The notes: generated by a model not told the origin, from the sequence alone. DNA of 64,000 nucleotides from Pedobacter chitinilyticus (GCF_003313385.1 NZ_QMHN01000003.1:124001-188000); one strand, 5' to 3'; shown: positions 26,451 to 34,998, counted from the first letter of the stretch. Numbers and translations: made by a program.

Positions 26451-27254
26451 TTAGGATTTCTTCTGCGTTGCCTTTTTGCTTTTGGCAATTGATTTTTTGC
26501 CGATGCGCTCTGGACGCTTTTCAATATCCACTTTATAGCCTAGCAAATCTCTAATCACCACCGAAGCACAAACACCTCCGAAAGCTGCTGGCAAATAAGA
26601 AATGGTACCATAAGCAGACCTTTTAAAGTTCGAACCGTCGGTCATGATTAAGGATTCTTTCATCACTTCTTCAATGGAGAATACGGCTTTAATGGTACTG
26701 GCATTGCCCAATTTTTTCAAACGTTTACGAACATACTGCGCAAAAACACATTGATAGGTATCAGGTAAATAAGTTACGCGAAGTTTGGTTGGATCAACTT
26801 TACCGCCGGCACCCATAGAACTTACAATGGGCAAGTTAAATTGCAGGGCAGTAGATAGCAAAGTTACCTTAGGGGTAATGCTGTCGATACAATCCATCAC
26901 ATAATCAAACTTTTCAGCTAAAATTTCCCTACATTTTTGTGGGGTTAAAAAGTCTTCAACAACGTGCAGTTTAAGCTCGGGATTAATGGCCAATAAACGC
27001 TCCTTCATAATTTGAGCCTTACTTACACCATGATTGGTAGCCAAAGCGGGCAATTGCCTGTTTCTGTTACTCGGGTCAACCACATCCCCGTCTACAATGG
27101 TCATTTCGCCTATACCGCTACGACAAATAAACTCTGCCGCAAAAGAGCCCACACCACCTAATCCAATCACCAAAACATGTTTCTGTTGCAACAATGCTAT
27201 TCCTTCGTTGCCCACCAATAACGCCGAACGCGATAACCAAGCTAAATCAGACAT
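26451..27254 (-). CDS. tcdA: tRNA threonylcarbamoyladenosine dehydratase TcdA
   Basis: This is an E1/ThiF-like enzyme that uses ATP to cyclise t6A37 of tRNA to ct6A. The nucleotide-binding motif GLGGVGSFAAEFICRSGIG is near residues 31-49. DGDVVDPSNRNRQLPAL and YVMDCIDSITPK follow in the usual order. GAGGKVDPTKLRV is characteristic of TcdA/YgdL. Length is 267 residues with a lysine-rich C-terminal tail. It lies between queD and tatD on the same strand; two of the three neighbours thus concern nucleoside modification. Confidence 0.93.
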   Translation of the reverse strand: MSDLAWLSRSALLVGNEGIALLQQKHVLVIGLGGVGSFAAEFICRSGIGEMTIVDGDVVDPSNRNRQLPALATNHGVSKAQIMKERLLAINPELKLHVVEDFLTPQKCREILAEKFDYVMDCIDSITPKVTLLSTALQFNLPIVSSMGAGGKVDPTKLRVTYLPDTYQCVFAQYVRKRLKKLGNASTIKAVFSIEEVMKESLIMTDGSNFKRSAYGTISYLPAAFGGVCASVVIRDLLGYKVDIEKRPERIGKKSIAKSKKATQKKS

Positions 27255-27274
27255 TTACTAAGTAAAATTTTAAT

Positions 27275-27334
27275 GTTACGAGTTGTGGATTACAGGTTGT
27301 GGGATAAAGCGCCCGTAAACTTATAACTCGTAAC
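27275..27334. repeat. Short inverted repeat between tcdA and tatD
   Basis: GTTACGAGTT (27275-27284) and AACTCGTAAC (27325-27334) are perfect inverted copies about 40 bases apart. Related wording (GACGAGTTACGAAT) occurs near 19118. It is probably a dispersed intergenic element rather than a terminator, as no T-run follows. Confidence 0.5.
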
Positions 27335-27351
27335 AGGCAACCCAAAACTAT

Positions 27352-28011
27352 TTACAACAATCCTATTTTCTTCCAATTTGCAAAAATAACATCTTTCAAT
27401 TCATCAACGGATATTTTCTTTATTTCTGCTACTCGCTCGTAAAGCTCAACGATATCAATATTCGAATCATCTGTTTCTAAAAAGAAGGGCTGGTCGATTT
27501 CTTTGAGCACTTTGGCTATTTCATCGGACTTTAAAACTGCCGCACCAAAGGACAGATAAAAGCCTTGTGCCATCAGTTGTTGCCCCATTTCATGTTTTTT
27601 ATTGAAGCCGTGTACAATCATCGGCACGGAGGGCTTCAATTTCTTTTTTAAAGCTATAAGCTCATCAAAAGCTTTCACACAGTGCAAAATCACAGGTTTG
27701 TTTAACTGTTCAGCCAAGTCAATCTGCACCGCTAGCATTTCGAGCTGATTGGTCATTTCCTCGCCTTGTATTTTATCCAAACCACATTCACCAATCAGTT
27801 TTACATTGTGTTGTTTAGCCAACACATTCAAATACTTCATATTTTTGGCAAGCTCTTCCAAATGACCATACCACGGATGTATGCCGATGGAAATAGGTTT
27901 GGTTTTGGGCATCGCCAAAAAGGTACTTTCGGTTAATGAAAGACTTTGAATGGCAATTACTCCATCCTTTTGCTTTGCTTCGTGTGTATGAATATCTAAA
28001 AAGGGAACCAT
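27352..28011 (-). CDS. TatD-family metal-dependent hydrolase
   Basis: This TIM-barrel deoxyribonuclease-like enzyme is of the TatD family. FLDIHTHEAKQ gives the HxH metal ligands at the N-terminus. GIHPWYGH, LIGECGLDK (metal Glu), PVILHCVKAFDE (His) and IVHGFNKK follow. The late FLETDDSN carries the final Asp. At 219 residues it is slightly short of the usual 250-260. The ATG at 28011 is chosen over an open TTG-like extension to 28044 because GGAG stands seven bases before it and the family begins M-PFLDIHTH. It is transcribed divergently from the thioredoxin-fold gene. Confidence 0.9.
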   Translation of the reverse strand: MVPFLDIHTHEAKQKDGVIAIQSLSLTESTFLAMPKTKPISIGIHPWYGHLEELAKNMKYLNVLAKQHNVKLIGECGLDKIQGEEMTNQLEMLAVQIDLAEQLNKPVILHCVKAFDELIALKKKLKPSVPMIVHGFNKKHEMGQQLMAQGFYLSFGAAVLKSDEIAKVLKEIDQPFFLETDDSNIDIVELYERVAEIKKISVDELKDVIFANWKKIGLL

Positions 28012-28084
28012 TTGCTCCACAAAAGTACAGAAATAGCTCTTCAAAAATTTACTCTACAAAAACAGTAGTATATTTTAATTCATC

Positions 28085-28092
28085 TATATTTG
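28085..28092 (+). promoter_or_regulatory. Bacteroidota -7 element of the thioredoxin-fold gene
   Basis: TATATTTG (followed by C) is a perfect TAnnTTTG match ending 30 bases before the ATG at 28123. It also favours that ATG over the TTG at 28090, which lies inside the promoter. Confidence 0.75.
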
Positions 28093-28122
28093 CAACATTA
28101 TCAACTATCTAACATTTATAAA

Positions 28123-28617
28123 ATGAAAAAATTATTATTTCTTATCATTACTTTAATCTTCGGGTTAAGTAGTTTTGCTCAGAGCCAAACAGAAGGGGTT
28201 AAAATTTACAATCCCTCAGCAAATGCACAAGCTGATATAGATGCTGCTGTAGTAAAAGCTAAAAAAGAGAATAAACATGTTTTTGTACAAGTGGGTGGCA
28301 ATTGGTGTGTGTGGTGTATTCGCTTTCATAATTTGGTGGAAGAAACTCCTGAGCTTAAAAACTACCTTAATGCCAATTTCGAAACCGTATTAGTTAATTA
28401 CAGTCCTGAAAACAAAAATGAAGCGGTATTAAAGAAATTGAAAAACCCGGGACGTTTTGGCTTCCCTGTGTTTTTAATATTAGATGGCAATGGAGAAGTC
28501 ATCCACATCCAAAACTCTGCGTATTTGGAAGAAGGAAAAGGTCATAGTGTAAAACTGATTACGAATTTCTTAAAGAACTGGACTTACAAAGCTGTTAATC
28601 CAGCCGCCACAAAATAA
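28123..28617 (+). CDS. Exported thioredoxin-fold protein
   Basis: This 164-residue protein has a signal peptide (MKKLLFLIITLIFGLSSFAQ) and a thioredoxin-like domain. The redox motif is GGNWCVWCIRFH (CVWC), followed by the family cis-Pro region GFPVFLILDGNGEVIH. Proteins of this DUF255/thioredoxin_7 type act in periplasmic disulfide reduction or cytochrome maturation. It is a single-gene transcript with its own promoter and terminator. Two Cys separated by two residues are the only cysteines seen in the mature protein, consistent with an active redox pair. Confidence 0.9.
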   Translation: MKKLLFLIITLIFGLSSFAQSQTEGVKIYNPSANAQADIDAAVVKAKKENKHVFVQVGGNWCVWCIRFHNLVEETPELKNYLNANFETVLVNYSPENKNEAVLKKLKNPGRFGFPVFLILDGNGEVIHIQNSAYLEEGKGHSVKLITNFLKNWTYKAVNPAATK

Positions 28618-28623
28618 ATTTTT

Positions 28624-28648
28624 AATCCCGTTCGTTATGAGCGGGATT
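28624..28648 (+). terminator. Rho-independent terminator of the thioredoxin-fold gene
   Basis: The 10-bp stem AATCCCGTTC/GAGCGGGATT (one G-T pair) with loop GTTAT is followed by eight T, starting 7 bases after the stop codon. Confidence 0.9.
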
Positions 28649-28700
28649 TTTTTTGAAAAATAAATCGTTATCATTCAAATACCATCAACATGATAATGTC

Positions 28701-28906
28701 AGTCCTTCGGACTTGGGGCATAGCAAGAAAGTGATGGAATTCTTATAGAAACAAATAGCATCTCTAGAAAATCTAAAGGGATGAAGCGAGGCTAACATTG
28801 CTTATAAACCTCATCAAAACATCAGCCTTTCGGATTTGAAACACAACCCCGAAGGGGTGGAACAATGATAACAGTCACGTCACACATCCAGCAACCCTGA
28901 AAGGGT
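28701..28906. repeat. Cluster of short GAA-loop hairpin repeats
   Basis: The 28655-29109 gap has no convincing gene. It contains three small hairpins of similar design: AGTCCTTCGGACT (28701), ACCCCGAAGGGGT (28846) and ACCCTGAAAGGGT (28894). The last two are each followed by G-(A/G)A and look like copies of one dispersed Bacteroidota intergenic motif. Confidence 0.55.
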
Positions 28907-29109
28907 GAAATAAAGCGACTTTAATCTATCTTTGGCATTCGCCAACTTGCAAACCAACAACCAAGGTTTATTGCACTAAACTCAGTAAAATAGCCCCGAT
29001 TAAACGTAAAGCCCGCAAACGATTCGCCAATGGGCGGAGCGTGCGGACTTGAAGTGAAAGCGGGACTGCCGACCATAGCAGCAGCAAAACTGCGCTTCAA
29101 AAACAAAAA

Positions 29110-29134
29110 AAGCGTCCAGTTGAACTGAACGCTT
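29110..29134 (-). terminator. Rho-independent terminator of the GH3 gene
   Basis: On the minus strand AAGCGTTCAGT-TCA-ACTGGACGCTT (11 bp, one G-T pair) is followed by a run of seven T. It starts 19 bases after the GH3 stop codon. Confidence 0.88.
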
Positions 29135-29153
29135 CTTAATGTAATGACAAGTT

Positions 29154-30860
29154 TTACAAGCCGTCGCCGTATTTAAACATGGCATTCACTGTAACAGGTA
29201 GCTTGCCCGTTGGCACTAATTTTTTGTTGAATACCGCTGCTGCCGCTTTTTGCATAAAGTCTTCTTTCTGGTAGGCCACTACAATTGACCTCGCCATTTC
29301 GATACCTGGCAAATTAGCCAAGTTATAAGGGTTGGCAAAGAAAGCCACCATCGCATTTCTAGCAGACAGGGAAGTAATCAAATCCTTCACGTCTTTATTT
29401 AAAGGGATGTTATTCCCAGGGCGCAACCTCGTATCCACAATAGCCAATATGATTTGGTCGTCGCCTTTAATTTGTTTCAAGATATCTGCAATAGCCGTTG
29501 CGCTGGCATTTTTATCTACATTAAAAGCAATTGAGTTTTTGTAAATGCCCGATATTTCCGTTTGGAACAAAGTTGCTTGTGGAGTTCCCACATTTACAAT
29601 CACGGTTCTTTTGTTAGGGGTTAAGCCAGCCAAACCATCTCTGCTTTTCAACAGGGTCATACTGGCATCGGCCAGTTGTTGTACCAGCGCCATGCTTTCT
29701 GGCCGGTTAACTTCTGCCGCAATATTGTTTTCATCTACATGTGGTTTTACGGTCAAGCCTGCCCAATATTTAGCAGTCAGCACTTTCCTCACACTCTCAT
29801 CAATACGCGCCATGGTGATACGCTCGTCTTTAATGGCCTGCTTCACTTTTTTCACTGCTTCTTTGGTGTCGTGCGCCAGTTCCAAAATGTCGTTTCCTGC
29901 AATTAGCCCCATTACTTCGGCTTCACCATCTTTATAGAATTTGGTTACGCCTTTCATGTCCATTGCATCTGAAATGATTAAACCTTTAAACCCTAGCTCA
30001 TTTTTCAACAAGTCTGTCACAATAGGCTTCGACAGGGTTGAAGGCATATTTGGGGTGGGGTCTAGCGACGGAATGTTCATGTGGGCAATCATTACCCCAG
30101 CAGCTCCCTGCTTAATCAGCTCTTTAAACGGATACAATTCCAACGAATCCAACCGCTCTTTACTGAATTTAAGCTGTGGCAAATCATAGTGAGAATCCAC
30201 ATCAGTATCGCCATGGCCTGGAAAGTGCTTAATACTCACCAATAAACCGCCCTCCTGCATTCCTTTCAAATAAGCAGCACTTTTTTCGGCTACGTTATAT
30301 TTATTTTCTCCAAACGAACGGAAGTTGATTACTGGATTTCGTGGGTTGTTATTCACATCAACATCGGGCGCTAAGTTCATGTGCATCCCAATGCGTTTAA
30401 AATCTTTAGCCACTTCTAAACCCATTTTATAAATGAGTTCTTTGTTTTGTACGGCACCTAAAGCCATTTGGTAAGGATAAGAAATGGTACTGTCCAATCG
30501 CATACCCAAACCCCATTCGCCATCAGAGGCAATCAACAATGGAACTTTAGATTTTTGCTGATATTTATTGGTAAGGATGGCCTGTCTTTCTGGTCCGCCC
30601 TGAAAAAACACGACGCCGCCCAACTTTTCTCTTTTGATTACTTTACCAACTGAATCTTGATAGGCTTGACTAAGATTGGTATGTGCCCTCACGAAAAACA
30701 ACTGTGCTATTTTTTGTTTGGTACTCAACTTATTAAATACCGAATCAACCCAATGCGGCTGTTGCTTCAATAAATCGAGGTAAGATGGTTGTTGTGCACT
30801 GGCTTTCCCTATCGAAATTAAGGAAACCACACCCAATGCATAGATAAGTTTCTTGTTCAT
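29154..30860 (-). CDS. Glycoside hydrolase family 3, NagZ-like beta-N-acetylglucosaminidase
   Basis: This exported enzyme of about 568 residues cleaves terminal beta-linked N-acetylglucosamine, in NagZ proteins from peptidoglycan fragments. The signature KHFPGHGDTDVDSHYDLP, with the His/Asp general acid-base dyad, is typical of NagZ. LIISDAMDMKGV carries the catalytic Asp nucleophile. A C-terminal GH3 second domain (about residues 380-560) is present, as in longer Bacteroidota members. The start at 30860 gives a clear signal peptide ending GKASAQ; the frame extends 53 codons further upstream but that part looks non-coding. Periplasmic or surface location is predicted. Confidence 0.92.
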   Translation of the reverse strand: MNKKLIYALGVVSLISIGKASAQQPSYLDLLKQQPHWVDSVFNKLSTKQKIAQLFFVRAHTNLSQAYQDSVGKVIKREKLGGVVFFQGGPERQAILTNKYQQKSKVPLLIASDGEWGLGMRLDSTISYPYQMALGAVQNKELIYKMGLEVAKDFKRIGMHMNLAPDVDVNNNPRNPVINFRSFGENKYNVAEKSAAYLKGMQEGGLLVSIKHFPGHGDTDVDSHYDLPQLKFSKERLDSLELYPFKELIKQGAAGVMIAHMNIPSLDPTPNMPSTLSKPIVTDLLKNELGFKGLIISDAMDMKGVTKFYKDGEAEVMGLIAGNDILELAHDTKEAVKKVKQAIKDERITMARIDESVRKVLTAKYWAGLTVKPHVDENNIAAEVNRPESMALVQQLADASMTLLKSRDGLAGLTPNKRTVIVNVGTPQATLFQTEISGIYKNSIAFNVDKNASATAIADILKQIKGDDQIILAIVDTRLRPGNNIPLNKDVKDLITSLSARNAMVAFFANPYNLANLPGIEMARSIVVAYQKEDFMQKAAAAVFNKKLVPTGKLPVTVNAMFKYGDGL

Positions 30861-30979
30861 TTTTGTGTTAAAAATTTTGGTTGTTGTTTTTCCGAGAATG
30901 CTGTTTCTTGCGGAAAATCCTTTAAAGATGCGGAATACATTTCTTGTTGCCAATAAATTGTAGCACATTTTTGTAAAGA

Positions 30980-31038
30980 GGTGTAAAAAATACACCCTGA
31001 GCCTGCCCACAATAGCCAATTGTATTAAATTTGATACA
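30980..31038. promoter_or_regulatory. Dyad elements between GH3 and PorT-like genes
   Basis: Two inverted repeats share the TACACC half: GGTGTA-AAAAA-TACACC (30980-30996) and the 18-bp near-palindrome TGTATTAAATTTGATACA (31021-31038, one mismatched pair), followed by CC. They lie 120-180 bases upstream of the GH3 start in the divergent gap. They could be operator sites, but no cognate regulator is adjacent. Confidence 0.4.
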
Positions 31039-31237
31039 CCTTTACTTGTTTAATTTCTTAGCCGTAAAACCCGTTTTATTTTTTTTAATCGTTTAAAAAT
31101 CTGCCTTTTAAACTGGTTTTTTAAAGATAACAGATACTTCTTGAGATAGTAGCCTCTCGTATTTGGCACATTTATTTGAGAGAGGTTTGGCGAAAGGGCA
31201 ACGTAGCCCCTCGTTAATTAAACTAAAATTAAAAGAA

Positions 31238-31861
31238 ATGAAAAAGATAGTGATCCTGGTACTTGGCCTGTTTGTTACTGGCCTTACTGCAAACGCTCAG
31301 TCAACAGATAGTTTTATTAGACTTGGTATTAAAGGTGGTGCCAGTTTTTCAAACATCATTAAAGACGACGGTAATAACGATTTTAAAACCGATTACCTGG
31401 TAGGTTACCATGTGGGTGCAACCTTAGACATCAAATTATTAGAAAACTTGGCCTTTACGCCAGAGTTATTATACTCAACCAAAGGTTACAAATTAGAATC
31501 TGGCTTGGGCAAATTCACGCAAACTACCCACTTTATCGATGTGCCTATTTTGGCCAGTATCAAATTAGCCGAAGGTTTTAATGTAGTAGCTGGTCCTCAA
31601 GTATCCTTCTTACTTTCTACCAAAAATAAATTCGAAAACGGGTTTAGTTCAGCAGAACAGCAAGTTGTTGAAGACGAATCTGATCGTTTTAAAAAGAGCT
31701 TGTTAGGTGGTGTAATTGGTGCAAGGTTTGATGTGAGCAACAAAGTGGGTATCTATGGCCGTTACGCTATAGACTTCCAAAAAAATAACGAAAATGGTTC
31801 CACTACCACCCCTGAGTTTAAAAACCAAGGCTTCCAAGTAGGTTTAGGAATAAAATTCTAA
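31238..31861 (+). CDS. PorT-family outer-membrane beta-barrel protein
   Basis: This 207-residue barrel protein has a signal peptide (MKKIVILVLGLFVTGLTANAQ). The mature part begins with LGIKGGASFSNI, the hallmark first strand of the PorT/outer-membrane beta-barrel family (PF13568). Alternating strands follow (YHVGATLDIKL, FTPELLYSTKGY, IDVPILASIKL, FNVVAGPQVSFLLS), ending GFQVGLGIKF with the terminal aromatic. The ATG at 31238 is chosen over the TTG at 31163 because it starts the signal peptide. The leader region carries a CCTCTC/GAGAGG inverted repeat (31153-31185). No specific function is known for most members. Confidence 0.9.
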   Translation: MKKIVILVLGLFVTGLTANAQSTDSFIRLGIKGGASFSNIIKDDGNNDFKTDYLVGYHVGATLDIKLLENLAFTPELLYSTKGYKLESGLGKFTQTTHFIDVPILASIKLAEGFNVVAGPQVSFLLSTKNKFENGFSSAEQQVVEDESDRFKKSLLGGVIGARFDVSNKVGIYGRYAIDFQKNNENGSTTTPEFKNQGFQVGLGIKF

Positions 31862-31887
31862 TCGCACTGCGATTTCTCTATAAATCG

Positions 31888-31918
31888 AAAGCCCATCCAC
31901 TAGAAAAGGATGGGCTTT
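31888..31918 (+). terminator. Rho-independent terminator of the PorT-like gene
   Basis: The perfect 11-bp stem AAAGCCCATCC/GGATGGGCTTT with a 9-base loop is followed by TTCTTTTTT. It begins 26 bases after the stop codon. Confidence 0.92.
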
Positions 31919-31999
31919 TTCTTTTTTCTAAAACTAAAGCAGTTGTTTACAGGTTATTTCTACAATCAATGTTTTGATCAACCTTAAAATTTAGAGATC

Positions 32000-32173
32000 A
32001 TGAAAAGTACCAATCTTCCAAAAAATAATGGCCGTGTTCATGGTAGCACCATTGCCGATAGAGCAAATTACGATGTAAAGCTTGATAAAAAGAAAATAGG
32101 CATTACCAATGCTGGTGGTCAACGATCAGATCAAACCTCCAACAAGGACAATGAACGCAAACGCGGACAATAA
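32000..32173 (+). CDS. Small hydrophilic protein, 57 residues
   Basis: This short open frame begins MKSTNLPKNNGRVHGST and ends DNERKRGQ. It is strongly hydrophilic, rich in Asn, Lys, Asp and Gly, with no Cys, signal peptide or membrane segment, and looks intrinsically disordered. It has no exact homologue I can name. Support comes from an ATG start preceded by a weak purine stretch (TTAGAGATC), protein-like codon use, and a strong dedicated terminator 15 bases after the stop. It could be a small stress or nucleic-acid-binding protein, or a chance frame. Confidence 0.55.
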   Translation: MKSTNLPKNNGRVHGSTIADRANYDVKLDKKKIGITNAGGQRSDQTSNKDNERKRGQ

Positions 32174-32188
32174 TTAAAAAAATGAACC

Positions 32189-32218
32189 AAAAGGTTGGCT
32201 AGCACTAGTCAACCTTTT
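32189..32218 (+). terminator. Rho-independent terminator after the 57-codon gene
   Basis: The 13-bp stem AAAAGGTTGGCTA/TAGTCAACCTTTT (one G-T pair) with a 4-base loop is followed by CTTTTT. It supports transcription of the small gene at 32000. Confidence 0.88.
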
Positions 32219-32338
32219 CTTTTTCCAAAGCTTCTTTTAGATCCTTAAGACTGCTTATTCTCTCCATTTAGGAAAGATAGCGTAGTAAAGGGGCTTGAAC
32301 GTCAATTTCGCCATTTTAAAATTTAAGATATTTAAAGG

Positions 32339-32468
32339 CTGATACACTGAACCTGAAATAAATTTAGGGTGACGTTAAATTTACACTCCCTCATGCTGAC
32401 CACGAAGTAGTTGCGAAGCAAACTGAGCCTTAGCGAGCTCACCGAAGGTAATTTATTTCAGCATCAGC
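32339..32468. repeat. Intergenic inverted-repeat element
   Basis: GCTGAT (32339) with CTGAAATAAATT (32353-32364) is matched by AATTTATTTCAG (32450-32461) with ATCAGC (32463-32468). The interior contains further short dyads. It is a dispersed-type non-coding element. The remaining gap to 32850 holds no gene; TATGTATCTATGTGGTT at 32701 is a partial copy of the repeat near 61188. Confidence 0.55.
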
Positions 32469-32849
32469 TTTTTAGGGTATGTTGTTGTTAACATATTAAG
32501 CGAACTCAGATGAATATGTTTCAAGCATTTGCAGAAGTCAAATATTTACAGCATCTATAATTAGCATGGAGACTACCCCTACAGAGTCGCATGTTTTGAA
32601 CTAATGTGAGTTCGGGATAAAGCGTTTTATGAGATTTCATTATCTCCCAGTACTAGCAAGCCCTCTTCGTTCTACTAAAATCGGACTAGAATTTTGCCCC
32701 TATGTATCTATGTGGTTATATTTTCCCTAAACGAACCAAATAGACAGATTTCAAACTTAAGGTTAACAACAGTATCAGGAAACGGATTTTTTTGGACCAA
32801 AAGTCTAATTATAATGGCTAAGGAGTATTTTTCCTATCCTCAATTCACA

Positions 32850-33443
32850 CTATTTAATAACATACTTACAAATTGCTGGCAAAGATAACAGCAATACCAT
32901 AGCATCACCAGAAAGTTGATCCCGCAGGATCTTCAGTCCCCTTACTTTATGATTTTTTACAGTCTGTTCTGTTAAATCCAACTGTTGGGCTATTTCCTTA
33001 TTGCTCAAACCATCAACAAAGCTCAAAGTAATCACTTTGGCGCATTGCAAAGGCAATGAGTTGATCGCCCGGTATATTTCAGCCAGCACTTCTGCTCTGA
33101 TCATCGTTTGCATAAAACTTTCTTCAGCTTCGGGGGTATTGCTACCTACCAAATGGTGACGATTTTCGGCATTTTTTACCGCCTTAATATGACTTAAACA
33201 TGCGTTATATGCCGCCCGGTACAAAAAAGCCTGTAGATGGCTGGGACTATCAAATACCTGGTTTTTATGCCAAAGCCTAACAAAAATATTTTCGATGAGA
33301 TCCTGAGCATCTTCTTCGGAAACATAACGCGTTGCAAAGAAGCGAAGTGGCTGGTGGTATGATCTGTAAGCCAATTCAAAACCCATCTCCTTCCCTAAAT
33401 AAATGGGAAATAAATGGTCACTTAAAAGCTGTTTGCCCTTCAT
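32850..33443 (-). CDS. ECF RNA polymerase sigma factor (FecI-like)
   Basis: This 197-residue ECF sigma factor has region 2 around RYVSEEDAQDLIENIFVRLWHK and region 4 helix-turn-helix LSFVDGLSNKEIAQQLDLTEQTVKNH. It fits the Bacteroidota FecI-like sigma-70 subfamily that partners with FecR anti-sigma factors and STN-containing TonB receptors. Unusually it is divergent from, not cotranscribed with, the fecR gene at 33688, with a 244-base gap. It probably drives the fecR-susC-susD operon when the receptor is occupied; that follows from the family and its location. Confidence 0.92.
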   Translation of the reverse strand: MKGKQLLSDHLFPIYLGKEMGFELAYRSYHQPLRFFATRYVSEEDAQDLIENIFVRLWHKNQVFDSPSHLQAFLYRAAYNACLSHIKAVKNAENRHHLVGSNTPEAEESFMQTMIRAEVLAEIYRAINSLPLQCAKVITLSFVDGLSNKEIAQQLDLTEQTVKNHKVRGLKILRDQLSGDAMVLLLSLPAICKYVIK

Positions 33444-33687
33444 GATGATTAGCGAGCGATATTCTATAGGTTAGAAGTTACAGTAACTATTTATCTAAAG
33501 TAAATAACAGTTTACAAAATTGCAACATTTTCGTTTCAAAAACAAAACACAGCAAGCAATCACATCAAAAATGGAAACTTTTGATATTTCATTTGGCAAA
33601 ATGAATTGCATACGAAATAAAATATTTTTTAATTCCAATAGGTACTTTTTCCCATTCGCTTCGTAATGCTTAAAAAAGGCAACGACA

Positions 33688-34854
33688 ATGAACCTAAAAA
33701 AACTAGAACCAAGCCAAAGAATCATCCACCTGATTTCTGGATACATCAGTGGATCGCTCTCTGATGATGAAAGCATGGAACTGAAAAATTGGACAAACCA
33801 AAGTGCTGCCAATACCTTACTTTTTGAAGAACTTACAAATGCCGACTATCGCTCAGAAATACTGAAGAAATGGATGCCTGAAGAAACAGAAGAATCTTTA
33901 CGCAGCCTTAAATTACGCTTACCCGAAAAACGGAAAATATGGTGGCCTTATGCCGCTGCCGCAACCGTAGCTTTTCTACTCGGCATTACTTATTATCAGG
34001 TGCAGGTAGATAAGCATCCCGTACAACAAAAAATAGTTCAGGAGATCAGACCTGGATCAGACAATGCAACCCTTACTTTAGCCGGAGGAGAAAAAATTGA
34101 TTTGGCCAGTGCCGCTAACGGTAAGTTGGCGCAACAGTCTAATGTGCTGATCCAAAAAACAGCTGATGGTCGATTACTGTATAGCAATGCGGATCAAGCT
34201 CCTTCTTCAGCAAAAGCCAACTCCATCTATAATACGATTTCAACCCCTATGGGCGGGCAGTTTCAACTTCAATTACCCGACGGAACCAAAGTATGGCTAA
34301 ACGCAGCCAGTTCATTAAAATACCCAGCTTCTTTTAGCGGATTGGAAGATCGTCCAGTTGAACTCAGTGGTGAAGCTTATTTTGAAGTCGCTCACGATAA
34401 AACCCATCCTTTCATAGTAAAAACAACTGATCAAACCATTAAAGTACTGGGAACACACTTTAATGTAAACAGTTATGCCGATGAGCATAAGACCACAACA
34501 ACACTTGAACAGGGCAAAATTCAGGTAAGTTATGGGAATAAAACAAAAATCATTACACCAGGAGAGCAGGCAATTGCTACCCATGAAGAACTGTTAGTAG
34601 ACAAGGCCAATCTTGAAACGGCGCTGGCATGGAAAAACGGCGAACTGCTTTTTAACAATGCAGATATCCAAACCATCATGCGACAAGTAAGCCGGTGGTA
34701 CAATGTAACCGTTAAATATGAAGGGGTACTGCCAAAAAGAACTTTCACTGGTGGCATGCCTCGAAATGCCGACCTATCTGCCTTGTTGAAAGTACTGGCT
34801 TTAAACGATATCCACTTTGAAGTAAATGGCCGTGTAATTACGGTAAAACCTTAA
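33688..34854 (+). CDS. FecR-family anti-sigma factor
   Basis: This 388-residue inner-membrane anti-sigma regulator has a cytoplasmic N-terminus of about 90 residues (ISGYISGSLSDDESMELKNW). One membrane segment follows (WWPYAAAATVAFLLGITYY, about residues 90-108). The periplasmic FecR domain includes ISTPMGGQFQLQLPDGTKVWLNAASSL, ELSGEAYFEVAHDKTHPFIV and IKVLGTHFNVNSY. The C-terminal domain is of the DUF4974/secretin-STN type (LLFNNADIQTIMRQVSRWYNV). The domain order is standard for Bacteroidota. It would pass a signal from the downstream SusC-like receptor to the divergent sigma factor. Confidence 0.95.
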   Translation: MNLKKLEPSQRIIHLISGYISGSLSDDESMELKNWTNQSAANTLLFEELTNADYRSEILKKWMPEETEESLRSLKLRLPEKRKIWWPYAAAATVAFLLGITYYQVQVDKHPVQQKIVQEIRPGSDNATLTLAGGEKIDLASAANGKLAQQSNVLIQKTADGRLLYSNADQAPSSAKANSIYNTISTPMGGQFQLQLPDGTKVWLNAASSLKYPASFSGLEDRPVELSGEAYFEVAHDKTHPFIVKTTDQTIKVLGTHFNVNSYADEHKTTTTLEQGKIQVSYGNKTKIITPGEQAIATHEELLVDKANLETALAWKNGELLFNNADIQTIMRQVSRWYNVTVKYEGVLPKRTFTGGMPRNADLSALLKVLALNDIHFEVNGRVITVKP

Positions 34855-34938
34855 TAAAAAGATGAATAGTATTTGACCAAAAATTAATGCTTATGAACTA
34901 AAAAAACTCTACACTACTCATGAATTCCCTCAAAAAGA

Positions 34939-34998
34939 AGCGCCGGCAATTGTTCAAGACCACCGGCGCTATTGGGAAGCATTGTTCGCAGGGCGAAC
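34939..34998 (+). promoter_or_regulatory. Structured leader between fecR and susC
   Basis: The 190-base fecR-susC gap has two strong hairpins: AGCGCCGG/CCGGCGCT (34939-34970, 16-base loop) and GTTCGC-AGG-GCGAAC (34984-34998). Neither is followed directly by a T-run, though TTTTTTAAGC comes at about 35014. They may form an attenuator or mRNA-processing site that adjusts susC levels relative to fecR. Confidence 0.45.

Noticed and set aside
28921..29185. Overlapping 61-codon frames downstream of the GH3 gene
   Set aside because: They run across a terminator and repeat-like sequence, overlap each other in different frames and show no protein motifs.
32694..32888. 64-codon frame before the ECF sigma gene
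   Set aside because: It includes a dispersed repeat arm and runs into the sigma gene on the opposite strand; no motif or ribosome site supports it.
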